DNA from: an uncultured Lachnospiraceae bacterium
Lineage (GTDB): Bacteria > Bacillota > Clostridia > Lachnospirales > Lachnospiraceae
Direction of reading: 5' to 3'
Length of the DNA stretch: 64,000 bases
Assembly (NCBI GenBank): GCA_902767015.1
Contig: CACXFV010000116.1
Coordinates: forward strand, 1-64,000
In this document: piece after piece, positions 17,753 to 26,204 of the stretch
How positions within the stretch are numbered: the first letter of the stretch is position 1
Layout: every line of letters begins with the position of its first letter
Made by a program: the position numbers and the translations under genes
Notes under the pieces: model-generated
Told to the model about the DNA's origin: nothing
The model's database searches: none
The model's input: the letters and a program-made list of their open reading frames with translations, nothing else

Positions 17753-18590
17753 AAATATAGAGACTTTTATAGGATGTGACGCGACATTTGAAGAGGCGGA
17801 TATTGTACTGTTCGGGGCACCTTTTGACTCGACGACCTCTTACAGACCCGGTGCTCGTTTTGCCAGCAAGGCGATACGCGGGGAGTCTTACGGACTGGAG
17901 ACTTATAGTCCTTACCAGGATAAGGATTTGTCGGAGATAAGTGTATTTGACGGCGGAGATATAGAATTACCTTTTGGAGATTCACAAAAGGCATTGGATA
18001 TGATAGGTGAGAGAACCGGACTGATACTTGAACATGATAAGCTTCCGTGCATGATAGGCGGTGAGCATCTGGTGACACTTGGTGCTTTTCGGGAGGTATA
18101 CAAAAAGTATCCGCAGGTTCGGGTAATTCATTTTGATGCCCACACAGATTTAAGAGATGAATATCTTGATGTAAGGCTGTCTCACGCATCGGTGATAAGA
18201 CGGATATGGGATATCATCGGAGATGGCAGGATTTATCAGTTTGGTATCAGGAGTGGTGAGCGCGAAGAATTTTACTGGGCAAAAGAGCATACATTTTTGC
18301 ATAAATTTGATTTTACGGGATTGAAAGAGGCTGTAAAAGAGATTGGTAATAATCCGGTGTATCTGACGATTGATTTGGATGTGTTAGATCCTTCTGTCTT
18401 TCCGGGAACAGGTACACCGGAGGCAGGCGGGGTTACATTTGCGCAGCTGTTAGAGGCAATTATGACAGTATCGACACTGAATATCGTTGCCATGGATGTG
18501 AATGAACTGGCTCCGAATCTGGATATATCAGGCGCTTCAACGGCCACGGCATGTAAGATAGTAAGAGAACTGCTGATGGCAGTAAAATAA
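17742..18590 (+). CDS. speB: Agmatinase-family ureohydrolase
   Basis: ATG 17742 overlaps the last codons of speE by 11 bp, indicating translational coupling. The 282-aa protein has all binuclear manganese motifs of ureohydrolases: GGEHLVTLG (~106), DAHTDLRDEY (~128), the SHAS segment, and TIDLDVLDPS plus PGTGTPEAGG (~210-226). It should hydrolyse agmatine to putrescine and urea; aminopropylagmatine is an alternative substrate as in Thermus-type pathways. Confidence 0.9.
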   Translation: MWNKNIETFIGCDATFEEADIVLFGAPFDSTTSYRPGARFASKAIRGESYGLETYSPYQDKDLSEISVFDGGDIELPFGDSQKALDMIGERTGLILEHDKLPCMIGGEHLVTLGAFREVYKKYPQVRVIHFDAHTDLRDEYLDVRLSHASVIRRIWDIIGDGRIYQFGIRSGEREEFYWAKEHTFLHKFDFTGLKEAVKEIGNNPVYLTIDLDVLDPSVFPGTGTPEAGGVTFAQLLEAIMTVSTLNIVAMDVNELAPNLDISGASTATACKIVRELLMAVK

Positions 18591-18613
18591 AAGTAATCGT
18601 TCACTGGCGGATG

Positions 18614-18635
18614 GCGGTAATCTGAACTGTTACCG
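18614..18635 (+). repeat. Copy A of interspersed CTGAACTGTTAC repeat
   Basis: Core CTGAACTGTTAC at 18622-18633 with flank GCGGTAAT before it. Lies in the gap between speB and the carboxyspermidine dehydrogenase gene, inside the operon. Confidence 0.6.
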
Positions 18636-18697
18636 ATAAAAGGATAGAGAGAAAGAAAATGATATGCGCAAATAGCAGCGCAGAAATGAGGTAAATT

Positions 18698-19900
18698 ATG
18701 GGAAAAGCGTTAATTGTAGGTTGTGGCGGAGTAGCAGGTGTGACAATCCACAAATGTTGTCAGAATAGTGATGAATTTACAGAGATTATGATAGCCAGCA
18801 GGACAAAAAGTAAGTGTGACAAGTTGAAAGCGGAGCTTGAGGGAAAGACAAAGACCATCATTCACACTGCCAAGGTGGATGCGGATAACGTGGAGGAGTT
18901 GATTGCGTTAATTAACTCTTTTCAACCGGATGTGGTACTGAATCTGGCACTTCCGTATCAGGATTTAACGATTATGGATGCCTGTCTTGCCACAAAGACA
19001 AGTTATGTGGACACGGCAAATTATGAACCGCTTGATACGGCGAAATTTGAGTATAAGTGGCAGTGGGCATATCGTGAAAAATTCAAGGAGGCAGGAATTA
19101 CGGCGCTGCTTGGCAGCGGCTTTGATCCGGGTGTGACAGGAGTGTTCAGTGCCTATGCATTGAAGCATGAGTTTGATGAAATAAATTATATTGATATTCT
19201 TGACTGTAATGGTGGAGATCACGGCTATCCGTTTGCTACGAACTTTAATCCTGAGATAAATATCCGTGAGGTTTCAGCCAATGGAAGCTACTGGGAAAAT
19301 GGCCAGTGGGTGGAAACGAAGCCGATGGAGATAAAAAGAGAATATGATTTCAAGGGCGTTGGAAAGAAGGATATGTATCTTTTGCACCATGAAGAGCTTG
19401 AATCTTTGGGCATCAATATACCGGGCATCAAAAGAATCAGATTTTTTATGACTTTTGGACAGAGTTATCTGACCCATCTGAAATGTCTTGAAAATGTAGG
19501 TATGACTTCGATTGAACCTATTGATTATGAGGGCATGAGGATTGTTCCGCTGCAGTTTTTGAAGGCAGTATTGCCGGATCCGGCTACATTGGGACCGAGA
19601 ACGGTGGGAAAGACCAATATCGGTTGCATTTTCCGGGGAAAGAAAGACGGAAAGGATAAGACCTATTATCTGTATAATATATGCGATCATCAGGAATGCT
19701 ATAAGGAAGTGGGTTCACAGGCAATCAGCTATACGACAGGTGTTCCGGCGATGATTGGTGCAATGCTTATTATGAATGGTACATGGAAGGGACCGGGAGT
19801 ATTTAATATTGAGGAGTTTGATCCGGATCCTTTCATGAAGGCACTCAATCAATGGGGACTGCCATGGGAGGAGGATTTTAATCCGGTACTGGTAGACTGA
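18698..19900 (+). CDS. Carboxynorspermidine/carboxyspermidine dehydrogenase
   Basis: A 400-aa saccharopine-dehydrogenase-like (Lys1 family) protein with N-terminal NADPH fold ALIVGCGGVAGVTIHKC and family motifs DTANYEPLD and LLGSGFDPGVTGVF. In this family, proteins encoded next to a carboxynorspermidine decarboxylase condense putrescine (or diaminopropane) with aspartate semialdehyde by reductive amination, giving carboxy(nor)spermidine. The substrate aspartate semialdehyde is made by Asd, encoded 2.8 kb downstream. No diaminopropane synthesis gene is visible, so carboxyspermidine is the likelier product. Confidence 0.88.
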   Translation: MGKALIVGCGGVAGVTIHKCCQNSDEFTEIMIASRTKSKCDKLKAELEGKTKTIIHTAKVDADNVEELIALINSFQPDVVLNLALPYQDLTIMDACLATKTSYVDTANYEPLDTAKFEYKWQWAYREKFKEAGITALLGSGFDPGVTGVFSAYALKHEFDEINYIDILDCNGGDHGYPFATNFNPEINIREVSANGSYWENGQWVETKPMEIKREYDFKGVGKKDMYLLHHEELESLGINIPGIKRIRFFMTFGQSYLTHLKCLENVGMTSIEPIDYEGMRIVPLQFLKAVLPDPATLGPRTVGKTNIGCIFRGKKDGKDKTYYLYNICDHQECYKEVGSQAISYTTGVPAMIGAMLIMNGTWKGPGVFNIEEFDPDPFMKALNQWGLPWEEDFNPVLVD

Positions 19901-19925
19901 TAATAGTATCTGAATGAGGATTGGT

Positions 19926-21113
19926 ATGTATTACGATTATGTAAATGTTCCTACTCCATGCTTTGTTGTGGAGGAGGAGCTGTTAAAACAGAATTTGGAA
20001 ATATTGAAGCAGGTAATAGAAAAAACCGGCTGTCATATACTGCTTGCGCAGAAGTGTTTTTCTATGTACCACACCTATCCGCTTCTCTCGAGATATCTTT
20101 CGGGAACTACTGCCAGTGGGCTTTATGAGGCAAGGTTGGGCAGGGATTATTTTGGGAAAGAGACACATGTATACAGTGCCGCCTATCGGGAAGAAGAGAT
20201 GGATGAGATTTTTGCAATATGCGACCATATCGTCTTTAATTCGTTTTCGCAGTGGGAAAGATATAAGGAGAAGGCCATGGGCTCAGGGAAAAAGTGTGGT
20301 TTGAGAATTAATCCGGAGTGTTCCACACAGGAGGGACATGCAATCTATGATCCCTGTGCACCTTATTCCAGAATGGGCATTGTGAACGCTGATTTTGACA
20401 GAGACAGGCTTGAAGGCATCTCGGGACTTCATTTTCATACATTGTGTGAACAGAATGCGGATGCTTTATATGAGACCTTGCAGGTGGTAAAGAAAAATTT
20501 TGGCGATGTGTTATCGGAAATGGAATGGATTAATTTCGGAGGCGGGCACCACATTACCAGAAAAGATTATGATATTGATTGTCTTGTGGAATGTATCAGG
20601 GATATGCAGCAACAGTATCAGTTAGAGGTGTATTTGGAGCCGGGAGAAGCAGTTGCACTCAATGCCGGGTTCATGGTTGCTTCTGTGCTGGATTTGGTTC
20701 ATAATGGAATGGATATTGCTATTCTTGATACATCGGCAGCATGCCATATGCCGGATGTGTTAGAAATGCCGTACACACCTGAAATACATCAGGTCATCAG
20801 CGGCAGTGGGGAAAACGCAGTCTTTAGTACCGCAAAAGTGATTCACAAACAGGATGAGACAGTAGAAAAGCAGAAATATTGCTATCGTTTGGGAGGTCCT
20901 ACCTGTCTTAGCGGAGATGTTATCGGAGACTATGGTTTTGAGAAGCCACTTAAGGTGGGGGATAGAATCTTATTTAAAGATATGGCGATTTATTCCATGG
21001 TCAAGACGAACACATTTAACGGAATGAGACTGCCAAGTATCGCTTATAAAGAGAAAAATGGGATAAAACTCATAAAGCAGTTTGGCTATGAGGACTTTAA
21101 AATGAGGTTGTGA
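19926..21113 (+). CDS. nspC: Carboxynorspermidine/carboxyspermidine decarboxylase
   Basis: ATG 19926 is 5 nt after GAGGA, better placed than ATG 19914. The 395-aa protein is an alanine-racemase-fold (group IV) PLP decarboxylase; Lys43 in LLAQKCFSMY is the PLP lysine. Other family marks are GLHFHTLCEQ, INFGGGHHITR, EPGEAVALNAG and GGPTCLSGDV. It removes CO2 from carboxy(nor)spermidine to give (nor)spermidine, completing the route begun by the preceding gene. It is the last gene of the operon. Confidence 0.9.
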   Translation: MYYDYVNVPTPCFVVEEELLKQNLEILKQVIEKTGCHILLAQKCFSMYHTYPLLSRYLSGTTASGLYEARLGRDYFGKETHVYSAAYREEEMDEIFAICDHIVFNSFSQWERYKEKAMGSGKKCGLRINPECSTQEGHAIYDPCAPYSRMGIVNADFDRDRLEGISGLHFHTLCEQNADALYETLQVVKKNFGDVLSEMEWINFGGGHHITRKDYDIDCLVECIRDMQQQYQLEVYLEPGEAVALNAGFMVASVLDLVHNGMDIAILDTSAACHMPDVLEMPYTPEIHQVISGSGENAVFSTAKVIHKQDETVEKQKYCYRLGGPTCLSGDVIGDYGFEKPLKVGDRILFKDMAIYSMVKTNTFNGMRLPSIAYKEKNGIKLIKQFGYEDFKMRL

Positions 21114-21137
21114 TTGCACACCCTCCCGAATTGAGTT

Positions 21138-21265
21138 ATAATGTAACATATCGGAAGGAAAATGAGCGGCTGCGAAGCAGACATTCATTTTCACCCGATA
21201 TGTTAGCGACAGACCGAAGGTATGACGCATTATCGTAGATAATGTAACTTATCGGAAGGAGATAA
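21138..21265 (+). repeat. Direct and inverted repeats in the leader of the DHH gene
   Basis: ATAATGTAAC(A/T)TATCGGAAGGA occurs at 21138-21159 and again at 21239-21260 (one mismatch), each copy containing an AAGGA motif. TAACATATCGG (~21144-21154) is also exactly complementary to CCGATATGTTA (~21195-21205), so the first copy can close a ~60-nt hairpin, while ATTATC/GATAAT flanks the second. Confidence 0.6.
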
Positions 21266-21301
21266 TTTAAAGCAAAACAATGGAAATGTGAGGGATGTTT
21301 T

Positions 21302-22309
21302 TTGAGTGCCAGAAAGACGAAGCTTGATGAATTATTTGAGAATATAGAGCATAAACATGTATACATACAGACACACAACTTTCCGGATCCGGATGCCATA
21401 GCAAGCGGATTTGGTCTGCAGAAGCTTTTGGAGAAGAAAGGCATATCAAGTACTATATGCTATCATGGACGAATTGATAAATTTAGCACGAGAAATATGT
21501 GTGACAAGCTTGGAATTAAGATAGTACATCTTGATGAGCTTGAGGAGATGAATAGAGAGGATGAGATAATTCTTGTGGATTCGCAGGCAGGTAATGCGAA
21601 TTTAAAGAATGCATGCGCGGCTGTCACGATGTGTATCGACCACCATCCTTCTTTTGAGGTGGTTGATTATAAGTTCTGTGATATCAGACCGAGTGTAGGA
21701 GCGTGCGCCTCCATAATAGCAGCCTATTATTTTGTCAATGATTTAAGGATGGATAAGAATGTTGCCACTGCTTTGATGTATGGAATCAAAGTGGATACAG
21801 CGAATCTTTCCAGAGGAGTATCTGCGTTGGATTTAAACATGTTCTATACGCTGTATAATATGGCAGATATGGAGCTGATTGATTCATTGGATTCCAGTAC
21901 GATTGAATTTGAAGATTTGAATGCCTATGCCAATGCCATCAAGAGCATTAAGGTATATGATAATATTAGCTTTGCCAATACAGGAAATCACTGTCCGGAG
22001 CCGTTGATTGCCTCTATTTCGGATTTTATGATGTTGATAGCCGGAGTAAATTTATGTATTGTATATTCTATCAAGGTTGATGGCATTAAGATTTCTGTCA
22101 GAAGTGATAACGGATATTTTGATGCGGGGCGTCTGACGAATGAAGCCTTGAAAGGAATCGGGAGTGGAGGAGGACATCCTTCCATGGCGGGAGGTTTTGT
22201 GCCTTTTACGGAGAATCATGGGAAGGTGGAGAAAATTATTGAGAAGATAGAGAATAATTTTATTGATACCGTGATTCGTTATGAAAAGTATTTGCCGGCG
22301 AAGAATTAA
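21302..22309 (+). CDS. DHH/DHHA1 phosphoesterase, NrnA-like
   Basis: A TTG start 7 nt after a GTGAGGG site; the protein has 335 aa. DHH-domain motifs: NFPDPDAIASG (~24-34), ILVDSQAGN and CIDHHPSF (~115). The DHHA1 C-terminal domain ends with GIGSGGGHPSMAGGFV. NrnA-type enzymes degrade nanoRNAs and 3'-phosphoadenosine-5'-phosphate; related DHH proteins cleave pGpG or c-di-AMP products. The protein lacks the membrane and PAS parts of GdpP. The gene stands alone between the polyamine operon and a convergent tRNA. Confidence 0.82.
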   Translation: MSARKTKLDELFENIEHKHVYIQTHNFPDPDAIASGFGLQKLLEKKGISSTICYHGRIDKFSTRNMCDKLGIKIVHLDELEEMNREDEIILVDSQAGNANLKNACAAVTMCIDHHPSFEVVDYKFCDIRPSVGACASIIAAYYFVNDLRMDKNVATALMYGIKVDTANLSRGVSALDLNMFYTLYNMADMELIDSLDSSTIEFEDLNAYANAIKSIKVYDNISFANTGNHCPEPLIASISDFMMLIAGVNLCIVYSIKVDGIKISVRSDNGYFDAGRLTNEALKGIGSGGGHPSMAGGFVPFTENHGKVEKIIEKIENNFIDTVIRYEKYLPAKN

Positions 22310-22336
22310 AAAATGATATTGAAAGATATCAATTGA

Positions 22337-22380
22337 AAAACAGGTATAAAGTAATATCCGAAATACTTTATACCTGTTTT
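22337..22380. terminator. Bidirectional terminator, 17-bp stem
   Basis: 22337-22353 pairs perfectly with 22364-22380 (AAAACAGGTATAAAGTA arm), with A- and T-runs at the ends. It lies between the convergent DHH gene and tRNA-Thr, so it can end both transcripts. Confidence 0.85.
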
Positions 22381-22389
22381 GCTTAGCAA

Positions 22390-22461
22390 GCTGGAAAAGG
22401 GACTTGAACCCTCGACTTACTGATTACGAATCAGTTACTCTGCCAACTGAGTTATTCCAGC
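22390..22461 (-). tRNA. tRNA-Thr (anticodon CGU)
   Basis: On the minus strand a 72-nt cloverleaf folds: acceptor GCTGGAA/TTCCAGC, D arm ACTC/GAGT, anticodon stem ACTGA/TCAGT with loop TTCGTAA, T arm GAGGG-TTCAAGT-CCCTT. Anticodon CGU reads the Thr codon ACG. The 3' CCA is not encoded. It is an isolated tRNA gene. Confidence 0.93.
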
Positions 22462-22570
22462 AGACTTGTACATTATAGAACATTTTATAAAAATAATCAA
22501 CTATATTTTAAAAAAATTTAGGTATACAACAGTCGTAACGTAACAGTCCGGCAAACAAATAAAAAAGTGG

Positions 22571-22598
22571 TTGCATTTTAATAAATATGTGGTATAGT
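22571..22598 (+). promoter_or_regulatory. asd promoter
   Basis: TTGCAT (22571-22576), 16-bp spacer, TATAGT (22593-22598). The ~85-nt leader to asd contains only a short ACGT..ACGT hairpin; the 22462-22692 interval holds no gene and no lysine-riboswitch-sized structure. Confidence 0.5.
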
Positions 22599-22692
22599 AT
22601 ACATACGTCACAAACAAGTGTACGTGATACGCGGACATGCGAGTGGCAATCATACAAGAATTGAACATTAATACATTATATGAGGTGAAAAA

Positions 22693-23778
22693 ATGAGTCA
22701 GAAGTTAAAAGTAGGAATTTTAGGTGCAACAGGTATGGTAGGTCAGAGGTTTATCTCATTGTTGGAGAATCATCCATGGTTTGAGGTGGTGACAGTAGCA
22801 GCAAGTCCGCGTTCTGCCGGTAAGACATATGAAGAGGCAGTGGGAGGACGCTGGAAGATGCAGACACCGATGCCGGAAGCGGTGAAGAAGCTGACAGTTC
22901 TCAATGTCAATGAAGTAGAGAAGGTAGCGGCAACTGTAGACTTTGTGTTTAGTGCCGTAGATATGACAAAGGATGAGATTAAGGCAATCGAAGAGGCATA
23001 TGCCAAGACAGAGACACCGGTTGTTTCTAATAACAGTGCACACAGATGGACACCGGATGTTCCTATGGTAGTGCCGGAGATTAATCCTGAACATTTTGAG
23101 GTGATAGAGTTTCAGAAAAAGCGTCTGGGAACAACAAAAGGTTTTGTTGCGGTAAAGCCAAACTGTTCTATCCAGAGTTATGCACCGGTTCTTACAGCGT
23201 GGAAAGAATTTGAGCCATACGAGGTAGTAGCTACCACTTATCAGGCAATTTCGGGAGCAGGTAAGAACTTTCAGGATTGGCCGGAGATGGAGGGAAATAT
23301 CATTCCGTACATCGGTGGTGAAGAGGAAAAGAGTGAACAGGAGCCATTGAGACTCTGGGGTAAGATTGAAGATGGCGTGATTAAGAAATCCGATGCCATG
23401 GTGATTACCACACAGTGTATCCGTGTTCCTGTACTTGACGGACACACAGCGGCAGTGTTTGTAAAATTCAGAAAGAAACCGACGAAGGAGCAGTTAATTG
23501 AGAAACTGATTCAGTTTAGCGGTGAGCCACAGAAATTGGAGCTTCCAAGTGCGCCAAAGCAGTTTATACAGTATTTAGAGGAGGATAACAGACCACAGGT
23601 ACAGTTGGATGTGAATTATGAGCATGGAATGGGTATCTCTGTCGGAAGATTGAGAGAAGATACCGTATATGATTACAAGTTTGTAGGACTTTCCCATAAC
23701 ACTGTAAGAGGAGCAGCAGGCGGTGCCGTTTTATGCGCAGAACTTTTAAAGGCTAAGGGATATATAGAGGCAAAATAA
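22693..23778 (+). CDS. asd: Aspartate-semialdehyde dehydrogenase
   Basis: A 361-aa protein with N-terminal GATGMVGQRF and catalytic Cys158 in VKPNCSIQSY, followed by GLSHNTVRGAAGG near the C-terminus. The sequence type is that of archaeal/fungal Asd, which several Clostridia also use. It reduces aspartyl phosphate to aspartate semialdehyde, the branch point to lysine, threonine and methionine, and the second substrate of the carboxyspermidine dehydrogenase encoded upstream. It has its own promoter and a GAGGTG site 6 nt before ATG. Confidence 0.93.
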   Translation: MSQKLKVGILGATGMVGQRFISLLENHPWFEVVTVAASPRSAGKTYEEAVGGRWKMQTPMPEAVKKLTVLNVNEVEKVAATVDFVFSAVDMTKDEIKAIEEAYAKTETPVVSNNSAHRWTPDVPMVVPEINPEHFEVIEFQKKRLGTTKGFVAVKPNCSIQSYAPVLTAWKEFEPYEVVATTYQAISGAGKNFQDWPEMEGNIIPYIGGEEEKSEQEPLRLWGKIEDGVIKKSDAMVITTQCIRVPVLDGHTAAVFVKFRKKPTKEQLIEKLIQFSGEPQKLELPSAPKQFIQYLEEDNRPQVQLDVNYEHGMGISVGRLREDTVYDYKFVGLSHNTVRGAAGGAVLCAELLKAKGYIEAK

Positions 23779-23813
23779 AAAGAATAATCATTAAGAATAT
23801 AGTAAGCGGATAT

Positions 23814-23868
23814 GTGAGGAGGCTGTATTTGGCAGAGAGATTGGAATCGCTAAGTACAGCAGCCTCAC
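23814..23868 (+). other. Imperfect stem-loop between asd and cohesin-like gene
   Basis: GTGAGG..GGCTGTA (23814-23827) can pair with TACAGCAGCCTCAC (23855-23868) with two mismatches. No T-run follows, so it may be a weak terminator or a processing site. Confidence 0.35.
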
Positions 23869-23899
23869 TCTTGCGATAAGGAATAACAAGGTGATAGTG

Positions 23900-24874
23900 A
23901 TGAAAATAAATAGAAAATATTTAACACAATGCATGATAGCATTTTTGATTCTGATAGCCGGTATGTTTGTCATGGATATAAAAGTCAATGCAGATACCGC
24001 GCCTACTTTTATCATTGATGAGAAGGCATCAGGAGAAAATCTTACGGCAGTGGTTTCTTTTACGCCCGGGCAGTGCGCGGCAGGAACGATTAAACTGAGT
24101 TTTAACACAGATACACTTGAGTATGTTTCTTTCGAGCAGCTTGGTTTTGAGATAGGCAATGTCAATGTGAACTATATGGAAGAAAGTAAGATCATTGCCA
24201 TTAATTTCTTTAATACGTACGGCGAAGTGAGCGGCGATACGAGACTGGCAGAGATTAGTTTTCGAATCAAAGGAGACCGCATTAGCTCATCGGAGATTAG
24301 CGTTGACAGCTTTAAACTGTATGATATCAACAGCAGTCTGTTGTCCGAAGGTGACAGTACACCGGCAGAGATTACGTTTGATTCAAAAAATATATTAGAG
24401 AAGATTGAAGTGGTCACGGATTCCCAAAATGGTGCGGCACAGGCAAATGAGACAAATGGGCTTTCTGATGAGCCGGACAGTAGCGAAAAAGCAGGGTGGG
24501 TTAAGGAGAACACAACGGATACGGCAGACACTAGGAGTCAAAATGATGCTGACATTGAGGATAATACTGCTTCTCAGAATAATACTGACACTCAGGACAA
24601 TACCCAGGTGCAGGACGATACAAGTAATCAAAATGGTGCGATTGATAAAAACAGTTCAACTGAAAAAACAGTTTCAGATCCTAATGATAATGCCGGTCAA
24701 GACAGTATGCAAAGTCAAAATAATAAAAGTAATAAAAACAGCCAGGCGAAAAAAACGACCGGTCTTACCATTGGCATTGCTGTTGTGGCAGTAATAATCT
24801 GTGTTGCTGCGGGTGTGCTGTATCATATAAGGAAGAAAAAAGAGGATAGTAAAATTGATGAGCCGGAGGCATAA
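23900..24874 (+). CDS. Cohesin-like domain protein, membrane-anchored
   Basis: ATG 23900 is 5 nt after AAGGTG. Layout: signal peptide (~6-27), a cohesin/dockerin-binding-like beta domain (~33-150: AVVSFTPGQCAAGTIKLSF, VSGDTRLAEISFRIKG), a ~100-aa Asn/Asp/Thr/Gln-rich linker, and one C-terminal transmembrane helix (~289-312) followed by a basic tail RKKKED. The order fits an exported protein held at the cell surface by its C-terminus. Cohesin folds bind dockerins in cellulosomes, but single cohesin-like domains also occur in other surface proteins; no dockerin gene is in the window. Confidence 0.72.
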   Translation: MKINRKYLTQCMIAFLILIAGMFVMDIKVNADTAPTFIIDEKASGENLTAVVSFTPGQCAAGTIKLSFNTDTLEYVSFEQLGFEIGNVNVNYMEESKIIAINFFNTYGEVSGDTRLAEISFRIKGDRISSSEISVDSFKLYDINSSLLSEGDSTPAEITFDSKNILEKIEVVTDSQNGAAQANETNGLSDEPDSSEKAGWVKENTTDTADTRSQNDADIEDNTASQNNTDTQDNTQVQDDTSNQNGAIDKNSSTEKTVSDPNDNAGQDSMQSQNNKSNKNSQAKKTTGLTIGIAVVAVIICVAAGVLYHIRKKKEDSKIDEPEA

Positions 24875-25049
24875 TAATATGGGTAACTATTTTGTGAAAA
24901 AACATAGAAAAAAAATGAATTATATGGTACAATAATAGTACCAAAAGTAACAGTTTTGTCTGCAAAACCTTCTCTATATTGAGGACTGGGTGCAGGTGTG
25001 AGATTTAAGCCGCAGCTTTGCGGCAGGCCGGTCAGAAAGGAAGATTATT

Positions 25050-25451
25050 ATGAAAAATTATGATGATTTCAAGAAAGACTCAGAGTACCCTGTGCTTGAC
25101 ATTAATGATGGTATCAATATTTATAACCGGATGATGTCAGAACTTCCTGATGATGAAGAGGCAAAGGGGATATTAGCTGATTTTTATGCGTGTGTGAGAG
25201 ATTATGCCACTATGAGAGGTGAATGGCAGACCTTGCACAGAGAAAGGCAGATTATGCAGGACAGAACGAGAACGATACATCATGACAGTGTGATTATACA
25301 CATTAATATGATTAAGGGGTATCTTGAACGACATGGTAAGGATGTGAGCTTTATGAATCCGTTAAGCAGCAATGAAAAGATTGTGGAGAGGAAGCTGGCA
25401 GGAGATTATGCCTGCATTGTATTCTGTCTTATGGGGATAGAGTCAAGGTAG
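25050..25451 (+). CDS. Hypothetical protein, 133 aa
   Basis: ATG follows GAAAGGAAG by 7 nt. The protein is soluble-looking, helical and charged, with many Met residues and a segment RTIHHDSVIIHINMIKGYL. I recognise no family. It sits 14 bp upstream of the thioesterase gene and is probably co-transcribed with it. A TACAAT element at 24928-24933 may be its -10 box. Confidence 0.6.
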   Translation: MKNYDDFKKDSEYPVLDINDGINIYNRMMSELPDDEEAKGILADFYACVRDYATMRGEWQTLHRERQIMQDRTRTIHHDSVIIHINMIKGYLERHGKDVSFMNPLSSNEKIVERKLAGDYACIVFCLMGIESR

Positions 25452-25465
25452 GTTAGTCAGTTACT

Positions 25466-25945
25466 ATGGAGAAAATGAAGCGGGTAACGGATTCAAGGAT
25501 AGAATGGTTTAAATGTGTACAGTATGAGGACATTAACCGTAACAATAAGCTTTTTGGCGGAAGGCTGATGTGCTGGATGGATGAAGTAGCCGGAATTGCA
25601 GCCATGCGCCATGCCGGTATGCAGGTGACGACAGCAGCGGTAGATAATCTTCAATTCAAAAAGAGTGCGGTGTTGGGGGATATACTGGTAATAGAAGCGA
25701 AGATTACACATGTCGGTAATTCTTCCATGGAGGTGCGGGTGGACGTGTTTCGGGAAGAACCATCTGACGGTCTGAGGTATGTTATCAACAGGGCATATTT
25801 TACGGAAGTGTGTATTGATGAACAGGGGCGTCCCGTCAAGGTTCCTTATGGTCTTTTGTTAGAGAGCGAAGTGGACAGAGCTGAATGGGACAACGCAAAA
25901 AGACGTATTGAGATGCGAAAGGAAAGACGGAAGGAAGGATATTAG
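25466..25945 (+). CDS. Acyl-CoA thioesterase, hotdog fold (YkhA/YciA type)
   Basis: A 159-aa single-hotdog protein. NRNNKLFGGRLMCWMDEVAGIAA contains the conserved GG..M.W.DE active-site helix of YciA/YkhA thioesterases, and DNLQFKKSAVLGDIL the following strand. These enzymes hydrolyse acyl-CoA esters. The basic C-terminal tail (RRIEMRKERRKEG) extends past the domain. Substrate range cannot be read from sequence. Confidence 0.85.
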   Translation: MEKMKRVTDSRIEWFKCVQYEDINRNNKLFGGRLMCWMDEVAGIAAMRHAGMQVTTAAVDNLQFKKSAVLGDILVIEAKITHVGNSSMEVRVDVFREEPSDGLRYVINRAYFTEVCIDEQGRPVKVPYGLLLESEVDRAEWDNAKRRIEMRKERRKEGY

Positions 25946-26020
25946 CATATACAATGCAGGAATATAAGATATGTGCAGGATATACCGCGATATAGAAGTA
26001 ATGAAATAGTGAAGTTTAAC

Positions 26021-26083
26021 AGCCAAGTCTCCATACGGATGCAGGATCAGGGTCTTTCATGGAGACTTGGCTTTGCATTTTAG
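26021..26083 (+). terminator. Stem-loop after thioesterase gene
   Basis: AGCCAAGTCTCCAT (26021-26034) pairs perfectly with 26059-26072; loop 24 nt; followed by TTGCATTTTAG, an interrupted T-run. Confidence 0.6.
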
Positions 26084-26204
26084 CATACATTTTAGCATAA
26101 TAGTAACAATATTTATTAAATTACAGTAACATATTGCTACATATTTTCATAAATTATGGTATAATACTGATATTAGGTAAATTTATGACGAAAGGACTAT
26201 AATA

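Noticed and set aside
22390..22461. tRNA-Thr as an integration site of a mobile element
   Set aside because: No duplicated tRNA 3' end is seen in the window and both neighbours are housekeeping genes.
22599..22692. Lysine riboswitch before asd
   Set aside because: The leader is only ~85 nt and lacks the five-helix lysine aptamer; only a short hairpin is visible.
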